From the NCBI GenBank assembly GCA_031429355.1, contig JANOZM010000014.1, positions 395,637-459,636 on the forward strand: a stretch of DNA of 64,000 bases, given 5' to 3'. The notes below the pieces were generated by a model. The model saw only the letters and a list, made by a program, of their open reading frames with translations, did no database searches and was not told the origin of the DNA. The translations under genes and the position numbers were made by a program. Source of the DNA: JANOZM01 sp031429355 (lineage in GTDB: Bacteria; Pseudomonadota; Gammaproteobacteria; Burkholderiales; Burkholderiaceae_E). Shown here piece by piece: positions 9,213 through 18,579 of this stretch; position 1 is the first letter of the stretch, and each line of letters opens with the position of its first letter.

Positions 9213-10423
9213 GCGAAGGGTTGCAACACGGCAGGAAAACTACCCCACGTAAACTCTTGCACGGCATTAGATAAATTAACCTGCACATGAAGCCAATTAT
9301 TTTTACTAGATCGCACAAAACATAACACTTTAGGGTTATCTGTCGTTTCAATTTCGAAGCCACTAGCACCGATACCATTACATAAAGCTGAATATTCACG
9401 CTTTAGTTGCAATAACTGGGTGTATTGTTGCTGCCGTTCAAAACCATTCCAGTCGATTAGATCTTTTTCAAAAAATTCTAAGCGTTTATTTAACCCACCC
9501 TCTTGCCCGCCATATAGCAAAGGCATACCAGGCAACAATGCAGCCAATACGGACATTGCGTCGATCGAGTCACCAAACAGCTCGGCATCGGAACCGTGCC
9601 ACGAGTTTGAATCGTGGTTGGCCGTAAAGGTCATTCGATAAGCATCGGGTGGAAAAGTCGTAACAGTCCATTGCCACCAATCGATAAAATCTTGACTGGT
9701 TGCTTCACCTTTAGCGGCTTTTTTTAACACATCAAATAGCTTCCAATCGTAGGTCATATCAAAAGCACTGTTATGAAGCTCGGGGGTAGACCACTCGGCC
9801 AGCATAAACATTGGCTTGATACGATCTAATTCGCGCCGAGCATGTTCCCAAAAAGGTGTGGGCACCAATCCAGCCACGTCGCAACGAAAGCCATCAATAT
9901 CGGCTTCTGTTACCCAGTACTGCATGGCTTTAGTCATTCCTTGCCACAAAGCCTTAACCGAAAAATCTAAAGCGACTACATCGGTCCAATATTCGGGCTC
10001 TGGGCCGTCGGTAAAAGTTACCGGATAAATTTCACCGGCCGCATTTTTTTTAAACCAATCGGGATGTTGATGTACCCAAACATGATCCCAAGCGGTGTGA
10101 TTGGCAACCCAATCGATAATAACTTTTAGTCCTAGCTGATGTGCTTGAGCTACTAACGCTTTAAAATCATCCAAACTGCCAAACTCGGGGTTAATACCTT
10201 GGTAGTCTTGTACCGCGTAATAGCTACCTAAACTACCCTTGCGATTAAGTAAACCAATCGGATGAATGGGCATTAGCCAAATTAATCCGACGCCCATTGC
10301 TTTGATACGCGGCAGGTGTTGCGCGAACGCACTGAAGGTACCCTCAGGAGTGAATTGCCTAATGTTTACTTCGTAGATTGCGCATTGGCGCGACCATTCT
10401 GGGTGAGCGAATTCACTTCTCAT
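9185..10423 (-). CDS. GH13-family alpha-glucosidase/amylase, cytoplasmic
   Basis: Glycoside hydrolase of family 13, 412 residues, with a (beta/alpha)8 barrel. The conserved regions are present in order: VIIDWVANHT near 101-110, DGFRCDVAG with nucleophile Asp182, MLAEW with acid/base Glu210, and TANHD with transition-state stabiliser Asp271. No signal peptide is seen, so it should hydrolyse maltodextrins after import. The C-terminal beta domain is short compared with typical amylases. Its ATG overlaps the malG stop by four bases. It is the only glucosidase in the operon and would supply glucose to the glucokinases encoded nearby. Exact bond preference cannot be told from the sequence. Confidence 0.9.
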   Translation of the reverse strand: MRSEFAHPEWSRQCAIYEVNIRQFTPEGTFSAFAQHLPRIKAMGVGLIWLMPIHPIGLLNRKGSLGSYYAVQDYQGINPEFGSLDDFKALVAQAHQLGLKVIIDWVANHTAWDHVWVHQHPDWFKKNAAGEIYPVTFTDGPEPEYWTDVVALDFSVKALWQGMTKAMQYWVTEADIDGFRCDVAGLVPTPFWEHARRELDRIKPMFMLAEWSTPELHNSAFDMTYDWKLFDVLKKAAKGEATSQDFIDWWQWTVTTFPPDAYRMTFTANHDSNSWHGSDAELFGDSIDAMSVLAALLPGMPLLYGGQEGGLNKRLEFFEKDLIDWNGFERQQQYTQLLQLKREYSALCNGIGASGFEIETTDNPKVLCFVRSSKNNWLHVQVNLSNAVQEFTWGSFPAVLQPFAWNLTVSVH

Positions 10424-11310
10424 TCTTTAACCCCGCCTGCGGCTAGACCAGAAACGAGCCATCGCTGAGCGATCATAAACACAACGGTAATGGGTAGGCC
10501 AGACAAAATAGCGGCGGCTGCAAAATCGCCCCAATGAAAATTATGCTCATGTACAAACAATTTAGCGCCAACGGCTAGAGTTAGCTGGTCTTGCTGAGTC
10601 AACAAAATAGAGGCAACGGGGTATTCAATTATGGCCCCTATAAAAGCCAATAAAAAAACAACCGCTAACACCGGCAATGCCATCGGCAGCAGAATTTTAA
10701 CAAAACACTGCCACAAACTAGCACCCTCTACACGAGCAGCTTCTTCAACTTCGTAAGGCAGTGTGTCGTAGTAGCCTTTGATGGTCCATACATGCATTGC
10801 TATGCCGCCAGAGTAGGCCAAGACCACGGCCAAATGGGTATTTAAACCGAGGCTAGGAACCGCCGAACCTAAGCGATCAAATATGGCATAAATAGCAACC
10901 AAGGCCAACACGGCCGGAAACATTTGCATCAACAACAAACTGCTTAACATGAATTGCCGACCCTTGAACTGCAAACGAGCTAACGCATAAGCCGCAGTGG
11001 TTGATAACAGTACGACTGAAAACGCCGAGAGCGTCGCGATCTTAATTGAGTTCCACAGCCATAATAGAACCGGCAAATCAGGTTCGATTAATTTTCCGTC
11101 CGGACCTGGGAAAGGAAACCCCAAGACATATCTCCAATGCTCTAGGCTAAAATTTTCCGGAATTAGCGAGCCACTTGCGAAATTACCCGCTCTAAACGAA
11201 ACCGATAAAACCACCAGAAAAGGAAACATTACAAGCGCACAGAGTGAAATTAAAAACGCATGCGCTAAGAATTTGCGCAATAGGCTTGCGCGCGGTTTTA
11301 CCAATGGCAT
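10420..11310 (-). CDS. malG: Maltose/maltodextrin ABC permease MalG
   Basis: Inner-membrane permease, 296 residues, six transmembrane segments. The cytoplasmic EAA loop near the C-terminal third (EVEEAARVEGASLWQCFVKI) is the docking site for the ATPase, and the ending follows the usual MalG pattern. It is spaced two bases after malF and overlaps the GH13 gene by ATGA. With MalF it forms the translocation channel for the MalE-bound sugar. No malK-type ATPase gene lies in the operon. Confidence 0.93.
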   Translation of the reverse strand: MPLVKPRASLLRKFLAHAFLISLCALVMFPFLVVLSVSFRAGNFASGSLIPENFSLEHWRYVLGFPFPGPDGKLIEPDLPVLLWLWNSIKIATLSAFSVVLLSTTAAYALARLQFKGRQFMLSSLLLMQMFPAVLALVAIYAIFDRLGSAVPSLGLNTHLAVVLAYSGGIAMHVWTIKGYYDTLPYEVEEAARVEGASLWQCFVKILLPMALPVLAVVFLLAFIGAIIEYPVASILLTQQDQLTLAVGAKLFVHEHNFHWGDFAAAAILSGLPITVVFMIAQRWLVSGLAAGGVKE

Positions 11311-11312
11311 CG

Positions 11313-12725
11313 CTAGCCTCCTTTCTTCTTATCGAGCTGTCCGTAACGCGACGCACGCATTTGCAATAAAGTGATGCCTGCAATTAACAAAAATATAACG
11401 GTAGAAATCGCCGACGCCAATCCAAACTGCTGACCAGAATCTTGAAATGCAATACGCCATGTATAAGAGACTAAAATATCAGTGGTTCCGGCAGGCAAGG
11501 CAGTATCGAGTTGATCCGGTCGTCCGTTAGTTAGCAAACTAACCAATACAAAGTTATTAAAATTAAAGGCAAACGCACTAATTAGCAAAGGCATTAGCGG
11601 CTTGCTAATTAAAGGCAGCGTAATTTTAAAAAAATTATCTAGCGTGCCCGCGCCTGCTACTGCGGAAGCCTCGTAAAGATCGGCGGGAATAGTTTTTATC
11701 AAGCCCGCACAAAGCACCATCATGTAGGGAAATCCCAACCAAACATTCACCAGCACCAGCATTAAGCGCGCATAAAAGGGATCTGAAAACCAAGCGGGCT
11801 TGATGCCAAATAAGCCACCAAGAATTAAATTTATTTCGCCTAAGTTTTGATTAAACAATCCTTTAAAAACCAAAATTGAAATAAACCCCGGCACCGCATA
11901 TGGTAAAAATAAAACTAAACGATAAATTGCTCGCCCTTCAAGGTCCTGCCAATCTAAAAGCACAGCTAACAACATACCAAGACCAGCAGCAACTAATACA
12001 CTGAGTGCTGCAAACACAATAGTCCACACAAGCACGGAAAGAAACGGCGCTCTAAAACGGTCATCGGCAAATAGACGCGCGTAATGTTGCAATCCCACAT
12101 TAACGCGAAACCCCGGCTGCAGACGATCACCATCGTTGTTGACGAAAAAACCTGTTTTGTGATCTGGCGCGTAATTGATTTGGCTCACTGTATCTTGCAA
12201 CACTCCGTTTCCTATCGGCGTGTACAAAGCCGTCGATTCCGAAAATTCTTGCAGTTTCGTTAAACTATATTTTTTGATTGTCGGTTGCGCTATATGCAAT
12301 TGGAGTGTTCGCAAAAAGTCTAGTCGCTGCACAACCTGCGATTTCAAGAGCGGTTTAGGCAAAGCATCAATTGATTGTTGGGAGGCTAACGCAATCGGAA
12401 TCACTAGGTTTTTAAATGAGTCAGATTTTTCGGATTGATTTTTAAACGGAGCCGACAAATAAACTTGCCCGGCAATCGTTAAACTAATTTGCAACTCATT
12501 ATTAACAGTTTGATAAAGTGTGTATGACGTTTCTGAATCAACAACCGTTAGACGCTCTTCTAATAAATATTGTCGTGATTTTTCATATTCGAGCAAATTA
12601 CTAGAGCTCATATTAGTAAAGCCAAGCGACACTATGTAAATCATCGGAAACACCACAAACACCAGCGCAGTTAAGATGCCCGGAAACAAATAGCGCCAAG
12701 CGGGGTTGAGCCAACCAGCATTCAA
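11313..12725 (-). CDS. malF: Maltose/maltodextrin ABC permease MalF
   Basis: Inner-membrane permease, 470 residues. After the first transmembrane helix (residues 11-32) there is a polar insertion of roughly 170 residues corresponding to the periplasmic P2 loop that contacts MalE. The remaining helices follow, and the EAA loop (DLYEASAVAGAGTLDNFFKI) lies in the C-terminal half. Length and loop match the enterobacterial-type MalF rather than the shorter forms. Start and malE stop overlap by four bases, indicating coupled translation. Confidence 0.93.
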   Translation of the reverse strand: MNAGWLNPAWRYLFPGILTALVFVVFPMIYIVSLGFTNMSSSNLLEYEKSRQYLLEERLTVVDSETSYTLYQTVNNELQISLTIAGQVYLSAPFKNQSEKSDSFKNLVIPIALASQQSIDALPKPLLKSQVVQRLDFLRTLQLHIAQPTIKKYSLTKLQEFSESTALYTPIGNGVLQDTVSQINYAPDHKTGFFVNNDGDRLQPGFRVNVGLQHYARLFADDRFRAPFLSVLVWTIVFAALSVLVAAGLGMLLAVLLDWQDLEGRAIYRLVLFLPYAVPGFISILVFKGLFNQNLGEINLILGGLFGIKPAWFSDPFYARLMLVLVNVWLGFPYMMVLCAGLIKTIPADLYEASAVAGAGTLDNFFKITLPLISKPLMPLLISAFAFNFNNFVLVSLLTNGRPDQLDTALPAGTTDILVSYTWRIAFQDSGQQFGLASAISTVIFLLIAGITLLQMRASRYGQLDKKKGG

Positions 12726-13963
12726 TTGGCGTCTCGCATTTTTCGTTCTGCATCTTTTAATGCAGCTTCGGGCGATTGCCGACCTTGGGTAAAGTTAAGC
12801 AGTGCCGATTTCATTGCATCCCAGAAGCGCCCCATTTCCGGCACGGCTGGCGTTGGCACACCATCTTTGGCTGAAGCCATAATGACCGCCAACTTAGGAT
12901 CGATTGAAAGCTCTTTAAAAAAAGCTTGGCTTGCTGGCGCACCAATTGGTTCTGCTTGGTTGACGATACGCAAACCTTCTAAGGTGAACAAATAATTCTC
13001 GATAAATTCGACTGCTAATTCTGGGTGTGGGCTTGAACGATTGATCATTAACCCTTTCACGCCAACAAAAGGCTTGGCGCTAGAACCGCCAACGCTAGGT
13101 ACTTTTGCAACACCAAAATCAATGCCGGCCTTTTTAAGATTTACCCAGGACCAGGGACCGTTAATCATCATGGCCGCTTTACCTTGGGCCATCGCCGCCT
13201 CCATCTCCGGGTAACCAATACCTTTTTGCATCACACCGTCAACGATGAGTTTGTGCAACAAGCGTGCGCCTTGAATCGAGCCGTTATTGGCAACGCCAAT
13301 CACTTGCGTATCGACGCTTCCATCCGGCCGCTGTTTAAACGAAAACCCACCATTCGCGGCAAACAACGGCCAGGTAAAATAGGTATTGGTGTAGTCCCAC
13401 ACAATTGCGCTTTTGCCTTGTTTGCGCAATTGCGCATCAAGCTTAAATACTTCATCAAAATTTGTTGGTGCTTGCGAGACTAATGCCTTGTTGTAAACCA
13501 AGGTCACTGCCTCAATCGCATACGGGTAACCCCAATATCGCCCCCGCCAAGTAAACCCTTGCCAAGCGATTGGCGCGATGTCGTCACGAATGCGCTTTGA
13601 TGGCGTGATAGAACGAATTAAACCGCTGGCTACCCATTCGCCAATTCGATCGTGCGCGTATATGTAAATATCGGGGCCCTTACCGGCCGAGGCGGCTTGC
13701 TGAAATTTAGACGGGCCTTCATCAGGCGTCTCTACTACAACCGGCACACCGGTTTCTTTGGTAAACGCTTCGGCTACTTTACGCATGCCCTTCGAGCCTT
13801 CGACCGTAAACCAAATGACCAAGGGCTTTTGAGTAAGTTTCGTTTGGGTTGCCTGCGCCATGACGGGCTTTATCAACGACAACGAACCGAATGCCGACAA
13901 CGCGCGGGCAATGAATCGACGAGCTGCAAAGAATCGTCGGGCTTCGATTCGCTCCAATTTCAT
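12722..13963 (-). CDS. malE: Maltose/maltodextrin-binding protein MalE
   Basis: Periplasmic solute-binding protein, 413 residues from ATG 13963. This start gives a basic N-terminus, a hydrophobic core and a MAQA cleavage site; an upstream ATG at 14077 would add residues lying inside the halogenase gene. Recognisable MalE stretches are WFTVEGSKGMRKVAEAFTKETGVPVVVE near the N-terminus, GPDIYIYAHDRIGEW, the pocket segment YWGYPYAIEAVTLVYNK, and MINGPWSW. The N-terminus carries paired arginines (RRFFAARRF), so a Tat-like route cannot be excluded. It starts 28 bp after the halogenase-like gene and feeds MalF/MalG. Confidence 0.92.
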   Translation of the reverse strand: MKLERIEARRFFAARRFIARALSAFGSLSLIKPVMAQATQTKLTQKPLVIWFTVEGSKGMRKVAEAFTKETGVPVVVETPDEGPSKFQQAASAGKGPDIYIYAHDRIGEWVASGLIRSITPSKRIRDDIAPIAWQGFTWRGRYWGYPYAIEAVTLVYNKALVSQAPTNFDEVFKLDAQLRKQGKSAIVWDYTNTYFTWPLFAANGGFSFKQRPDGSVDTQVIGVANNGSIQGARLLHKLIVDGVMQKGIGYPEMEAAMAQGKAAMMINGPWSWVNLKKAGIDFGVAKVPSVGGSSAKPFVGVKGLMINRSSPHPELAVEFIENYLFTLEGLRIVNQAEPIGAPASQAFFKELSIDPKLAVIMASAKDGVPTPAVPEMGRFWDAMKSALLNFTQGRQSPEAALKDAERKMRDAN

Positions 13964-13991
13964 AAGTTTAGGCTTTACAAAATTGGCTGAC

Positions 13992-15509
13992 TCAAGCCTT
14001 TGCAGCACACATTCGCGCAATAAACTCCGCGTGCCCCGGCATGACACCAGCGCATTGTTGAATGACGTCGCGCACACTTTCTAAGTACTCATGTGTTTCG
14101 CGTTCGTCGATTAGATCGGCCAATGGATGATAGCCGTCAGAACGTAAACCTTGGCCGTGCATAACTTGCAACCAGCCCACCTCGGAGAACAGTTCATTGC
14201 CTTCACGCACAATGCGACCGTGCGTTTTAAATAAGTCAAGCTTTTGCTGCAAGGTTTTGGGAATTTCCATAGTTTGGCAGTGCTTCCAAAAAGCGGAATC
14301 TTGGCGCTGATTTTGGTGATAATGCAGCACGATAAAATCACGAATGCGCTCATATTCAAATCGCGTTTGGCGATTGTATTCATCAATGTCGGTTGCACTA
14401 AACGATTGCGCAGGGAAAAAATTAATAAGCCGTTGAATCGCTGTTTGAATTAAATGAATACTCGTCGATTCAAGCGGTTCCATAAAGCCACTGGCTAAGC
14501 CCATCGCTACTACGTTTTTATTCCAAGTTTGCTTACGCATGCCCGTTTTAAATTTTAACGGTCTTGGCTCAGCCAAGGCTTCGCCATCTAGGTTTTGCAG
14601 CAATACTGCCGTCGCTTCATCTTCTGAAATGTACTGGCTACAAAATACATGCCCATTGCCGATACGATGTTGCAACGGAATACGCCACTGCCATCCGGCT
14701 TGTCTTGCGGTTGAACGCGTATACGGCAACAACTCTTTGGCGCTAGCACAGGGCACCGCCATAGCACGATCACAAGGCAACCAATGCGTCCAGTCTTCGT
14801 AACCGGTTTTTAATGTTTCTTCAATTAACAAACCACGAAAGCCCGAGCAATCGATAAACAATTGCCCTGCAATTTGCTGTCCATCTTCTAAATGTAAGTT
14901 GTCGATGAAACCAGTATGTTCATTAACACCAACTTGTTTAATTTTTCCTTCAACACGCTTTACACCTAATTTTTCTGCGTATTTACGCAAGTACTTAGCG
15001 TATAAACCGGCATCAAAATGAAATGCGTAGGCAAGATCAGCTAATGGCGAATTAGGCAAATCTGAAGGAGGGCGCATGAACTTATTTTGGTAAGCCGCAA
15101 CACGTGTCATGGAATATTGACCGAGGTCTTGCGCCTTTCCTTCACGGAACATTTTTTGCCAGTATTGGTCAAACGTAATAGTCCAAAGATCTTGGCCCAT
15201 TTTGCCAAACCCGTGCATATACCGCTCGCCCAGCTTGCCCCAATTGACAAACTCTATGCCCAACTTAAATGTGCCTTGGGTTTCACGCACAAACTCGTCT
15301 TCATCAATTTCTAGCACTTGATTAAAGCGTTGGATCATTGGGATGGTGGCCTCGCCTACACCGACCGTTCCAATCTCTTCAGACTCAACTAAAGTAATTG
15401 CTACCTTGCCGCGTAATACTTTGGAAAATGCCGCCGCTGCCATCCAACCAGCGGTACCCCCACCGACGATGACTAAAGACTGAACTAATGCTTGTTTTTG
15501 TGTATTCAT
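13992..15509 (-). CDS. Flavin-dependent tryptophan halogenase-like protein
   Basis: FAD-dependent monooxygenase-fold protein, 505 residues, of the PrnA/RebH superfamily. The FAD-binding GGGTAGW is at residues 16-22 and GVGEATIP at 50-57. Lys82 in GTFKLGIEF matches the catalytic Lys79 of RebH. The halogenase signature W-x-W-x-I-P is present as WQWRIP, and the FMEPLEST segment keeps the glutamate corresponding to Glu346. The key halogenase residues are therefore intact. Such genes recur beside TonB-dependent sugar receptors in Caulobacter and Xanthomonas, where the role in sugar use is unclear. Here it lies between receptor and malE, behind a terminator-like hairpin. A halogenated product in this context is not supported. 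Confidence 0.88.
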   Translation of the reverse strand: MNTQKQALVQSLVIVGGGTAGWMAAAAFSKVLRGKVAITLVESEEIGTVGVGEATIPMIQRFNQVLEIDEDEFVRETQGTFKLGIEFVNWGKLGERYMHGFGKMGQDLWTITFDQYWQKMFREGKAQDLGQYSMTRVAAYQNKFMRPPSDLPNSPLADLAYAFHFDAGLYAKYLRKYAEKLGVKRVEGKIKQVGVNEHTGFIDNLHLEDGQQIAGQLFIDCSGFRGLLIEETLKTGYEDWTHWLPCDRAMAVPCASAKELLPYTRSTARQAGWQWRIPLQHRIGNGHVFCSQYISEDEATAVLLQNLDGEALAEPRPLKFKTGMRKQTWNKNVVAMGLASGFMEPLESTSIHLIQTAIQRLINFFPAQSFSATDIDEYNRQTRFEYERIRDFIVLHYHQNQRQDSAFWKHCQTMEIPKTLQQKLDLFKTHGRIVREGNELFSEVGWLQVMHGQGLRSDGYHPLADLIDERETHEYLESVRDVIQQCAGVMPGHAEFIARMCAAKA

Positions 15510-15527
15510 AAAACGCTCGACGCAAAT

Positions 15528-15561
15528 AAAAAACCTCCGCGAATCATACGACGCGCAGAGG
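15528..15561 (-). terminator. Intrinsic terminator/attenuator after the TonB-dependent receptor
   Basis: In the leftward transcript CCTCTGCG pairs with CGCGGAGG (one G-U pair) across a short loop and is followed by six T residues. It lies between the receptor stop and the halogenase start, so it would lower expression of the downstream genes relative to the receptor. The same run also contains the GGAGG that can act as the halogenase ribosome site. Confidence 0.72.
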
Positions 15562-15582
15562 CTGTAAGGTACAACTTTTTAA

Positions 15583-18408
15583 TTAGAACTTGTAGTTAAA
15601 GCCTAGCAAATAAGTACGGCCATACTGTGAGTTCTCAACTTGATTTGTTGGAACATCTTTGTAACGAACAAATGGCGTGTTTTCCAAGTTAGAGGCTTGG
15701 AAGGTGATGCCCAAACCTTTAATAGGTCCCGATTGAACTTCGTAGCCAATTTGCATGTCTACAATTTTCTCACCCTTAACATAGGTCAAGCTACGGTCGC
15801 CAAAAATATTGGTAACGTCTCCAACAAAATCAGAACGATTACGTTGCGCTACACGAGCTGAGAAGCCATTTTGCTCAAAGTACAAGCCCAAGGTCATTAC
15901 ATGCTTTGACAAACCAGGCAAGGTAATATTTCCAGCAGAAATATTGTCATTAGCAAAGCCCGATGTTGGCAACTGAACCGAAGAGTCTGTGTACGAATAG
16001 TTACCAAATGCACCAAATCCCTTGAATGCAGGAGATGCCATTTCAAATGGGAACGAAGCAGCAAACTCTAAACCAGTTAATGAACCGCCTTTGCCGTTAA
16101 ACGGACGAGTAAGCAAACCTAGCTTACTACCTGCAAATGGGCCGGCCGTTGGCAGAGGAGTTGCGGCCGTTACAAAGGGAGAAAAATCAAACGGAGTTTC
16201 TTGGCGAATAATGTATGAGGTTAACTGCTTATGGAAAGCAGCAACGCTCACATAGGCTTTAGTACCCCAATATTTTTCCCATGACAAATCCAAGGCATTT
16301 GCGCGGAACGGATCTAATTTAGGATTACCAGCATCGCCTTTTAGCAATGGCACACCAGTAGCACTATTTAAACCAAAACCAAAGCTGGCTCGCATGTCAT
16401 TTATGTTGGCGCGGGCTAAAGCACGGCCTAAACCGAAGCGAACAACTTGATCACCGGATAGCTCCCAAACTAAATTCAAACTTGGTAAGAAGTCTGTGTA
16501 TTTACGGCCATCAGTTACATCGGTTGTAGCGCAAACATCACCTGGGCAAGCGCGACCGTCAACACTAAAGGCGCGTGAGCTTTGATCGGTACTTACAATT
16601 TGGGCACCTAAATTGCCTCGAACCGGCAGACCAAACATCTTTGAGTCGATATCCAACTTAGTGTAAAGCGTTGTTACCTTTTCGTTAACAGTCCAGTCTT
16701 TGTTAGCGATATCTGCAACTAACTTACCCGCGATCGTGTAGGTGCTTCCCAAGAGCTGCGAAGGATTCCATGTTGCTACGCTAATACCAGAGGCACCAGC
16801 AATTGCAGTACCCGAACCAGGGATTGGTGCAGTGGCATAAGGATTGGATTGTTGACCAATATAAAAACGGCCTTCAACATATGCGCGTGTTTTTGACCGA
16901 TCAGAAACGTTCACTCCAAAATCAGCTGAAGAAAAATAGGCGTTATCAGCAAAGGTCTTGGTTGCGGAAACTTTAAACCCGTTTAAGGTGTCTTGAACAT
17001 TTGGGATCTTTGAGTAGCCCGCTTGTGGCAATGCGTTACCACCGCCCCAACCCATCACGTCTGTAAGGCTAATAACGCTGCGGTTTGCGTAGTCCACGCT
17101 TGATCGGTAAGTGGCATTTTGCAAGTTGTTGCCGTCAAAACCAGTCCAGCTTATAGTTCCAACTTGGCCACCTTGATTGCCATTGCCAGGTAACCCAGCG
17201 GTGCTTTCTAAAATTGACCCGGCGCGCTTGGAGGTAGAGCGGCTCAAATCTAAGGCAGCTGCCCATGTCGGCATAAACTTCCACTCAGACCGCAATCCGA
17301 TGGAGTCCAATTTATCTGTTGTGTACTCTTGATCGCTTCGTACAACGCCTTTAAAGTTGTTATAAGTACCACTTGAAGCCACGTTCCCGTTCACTGTCGC
17401 CGCTGTCAATGTTCCACTTGGATCGTAGCCACCACCGCTTGAAAACCCGATCGGCGCTTGGAAACCAACTGTCGATTTATCGCGCGTAAATTTTGATGTA
17501 AATACATCAAGCACGGTATTGAATTCTTTATTGGGGCGGAACTGCAATACCGCCATTAAGCCGTCACGCTTTTGTTTAGTTTGGTCAACCCAAGAGTTGA
17601 AACCACCTGGCGCACGTAGGTTTGGACCTGCACCGTTTAACTTAGCGTTGTCAGCAACACCCCACGCTTCGAAACGGGTGGTTTGTGGTGTTTTCTCATC
17701 GAATCGCGCAAAACCGATTGCAACACCGATCGTACGATCAGCAAATTGATCGATGTAAGACAAGTTCAGTCGAGTACCCGAACCCTCTTCGGTCTCTAAG
17801 CCAACACCCGAACGTTGTTTGCGGCCACTAATTGCGAATTGACGTTTAGGAAAATCCAACGGGCGCACGGTACGCATATCAATCGTACCGGAAAGACCCT
17901 GACCGACTAAACCGCCATTTGGCGTCTTGTAAATAACAACGCTACCCAATAACTCTGAAGGATACTGATCGAACTCAACACCCCGACTGTCGCCAGTGGA
18001 CGCTTGTTCACGGCCGTTTAATAACGCACCTGCAAAATCGGGAGCAAGCCCACGAATACTAATTTGTTGTGCACGACCAGCTGAGCGCTGCGAAGCAACA
18101 CCTGGAAGCCGCGAAATAGATTCAGCGACGCTGGAGTCCGGCAACTTACCAATGTCTTCAGCGGATATTGCCTCTACGATCGAATCACTATTGCGCTTTT
18201 GCGAAATCGCTGCTTCGATACCACGGCGAATACCTGTCACCGTAACAGCATCAATTTTTTGAGCGTCTGCTGCGGGTGTTGCAGGTGCAGTTTGCGCCTG
18301 AACAGTGCCCGCCATAAATGCAAACGTAATCGCTTGTGCGATTGCGGTGCGGCGAATGATAGTTGCACTTACAGACTGTGTCTGCTGCGCGTGTTTTGTT
18401 TTACTCAA
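15583..18408 (-). CDS. TonB-dependent outer-membrane receptor, probable maltodextrin uptake
   Basis: Outer-membrane active transporter, 941 residues. A signal peptide ends at TVQA-Q near residue 38, a TonB-box-like IDAVTVTG lies at 52-59, the plug domain follows (EAISAEDIGKLPDSSVAESISRLPGV, then QISIRGLAPDF), and a large beta-barrel ends with the terminal phenylalanine in LLGFNYKF. The size and plug fit the carbohydrate-type receptors exemplified by Caulobacter MalA. It is the first gene of the leftward operon with malEFG and GH13, which supports maltodextrins as ligand. The 335-bp leader holds two candidate HexR boxes. Ligand identity is inferred from the neighbours. Confidence 0.92.
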   Translation of the reverse strand: MSKTKHAQQTQSVSATIIRRTAIAQAITFAFMAGTVQAQTAPATPAADAQKIDAVTVTGIRRGIEAAISQKRNSDSIVEAISAEDIGKLPDSSVAESISRLPGVASQRSAGRAQQISIRGLAPDFAGALLNGREQASTGDSRGVEFDQYPSELLGSVVIYKTPNGGLVGQGLSGTIDMRTVRPLDFPKRQFAISGRKQRSGVGLETEEGSGTRLNLSYIDQFADRTIGVAIGFARFDEKTPQTTRFEAWGVADNAKLNGAGPNLRAPGGFNSWVDQTKQKRDGLMAVLQFRPNKEFNTVLDVFTSKFTRDKSTVGFQAPIGFSSGGGYDPSGTLTAATVNGNVASSGTYNNFKGVVRSDQEYTTDKLDSIGLRSEWKFMPTWAAALDLSRSTSKRAGSILESTAGLPGNGNQGGQVGTISWTGFDGNNLQNATYRSSVDYANRSVISLTDVMGWGGGNALPQAGYSKIPNVQDTLNGFKVSATKTFADNAYFSSADFGVNVSDRSKTRAYVEGRFYIGQQSNPYATAPIPGSGTAIAGASGISVATWNPSQLLGSTYTIAGKLVADIANKDWTVNEKVTTLYTKLDIDSKMFGLPVRGNLGAQIVSTDQSSRAFSVDGRACPGDVCATTDVTDGRKYTDFLPSLNLVWELSGDQVVRFGLGRALARANINDMRASFGFGLNSATGVPLLKGDAGNPKLDPFRANALDLSWEKYWGTKAYVSVAAFHKQLTSYIIRQETPFDFSPFVTAATPLPTAGPFAGSKLGLLTRPFNGKGGSLTGLEFAASFPFEMASPAFKGFGAFGNYSYTDSSVQLPTSGFANDNISAGNITLPGLSKHVMTLGLYFEQNGFSARVAQRNRSDFVGDVTNIFGDRSLTYVKGEKIVDMQIGYEVQSGPIKGLGITFQASNLENTPFVRYKDVPTNQVENSQYGRTYLLGFNYKF

Positions 18409-18501
18409 TTAGTGTCTCCTCACAAACCTTGTTTTAAACAGCTTCATAGTCGTTACTTTGACAGCTTTGCCGTAACAATTTCTCACAACTTTTAACGGCT
18501 A

Positions 18502-18516
18502 TGTACCTAAACTACA
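18502..18516. promoter_or_regulatory. Candidate second HexR box upstream of the TonB receptor operon
   Basis: TGTACCTAAACTACA matches the gammaproteobacterial HexR consensus TGTARTWWWAYTACA at 13 of 15 positions. Its centre is 63 bp from the stronger box at 18565-18579, about six helical turns, so both could lie on one face of the DNA. Confidence 0.5.
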
Positions 18517-18564
18517 GCTTTACTACAGCAAAAATGGACGTAAACAGCCCTAATTACCTATTTT

Positions 18565-18579
18565 TGTAGTTAAATTACA
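18565..18579. promoter_or_regulatory. HexR box upstream of the TonB receptor operon
   Basis: TGTAGTTAAATTACA matches the HexR consensus TGTARTWWWAYTACA at all 15 positions. It lies about 155 bp upstream of the receptor start, in the intergenic region shared with the MATE gene. The regulator is probably the glucokinase-HexR fusion encoded at 21262-23187. Confidence 0.75.

Noticed and set aside
13964..14077. Longer N-terminus for MalE
   Set aside because: The extension overlaps the halogenase gene and hides the signal peptide that appears from 13963.
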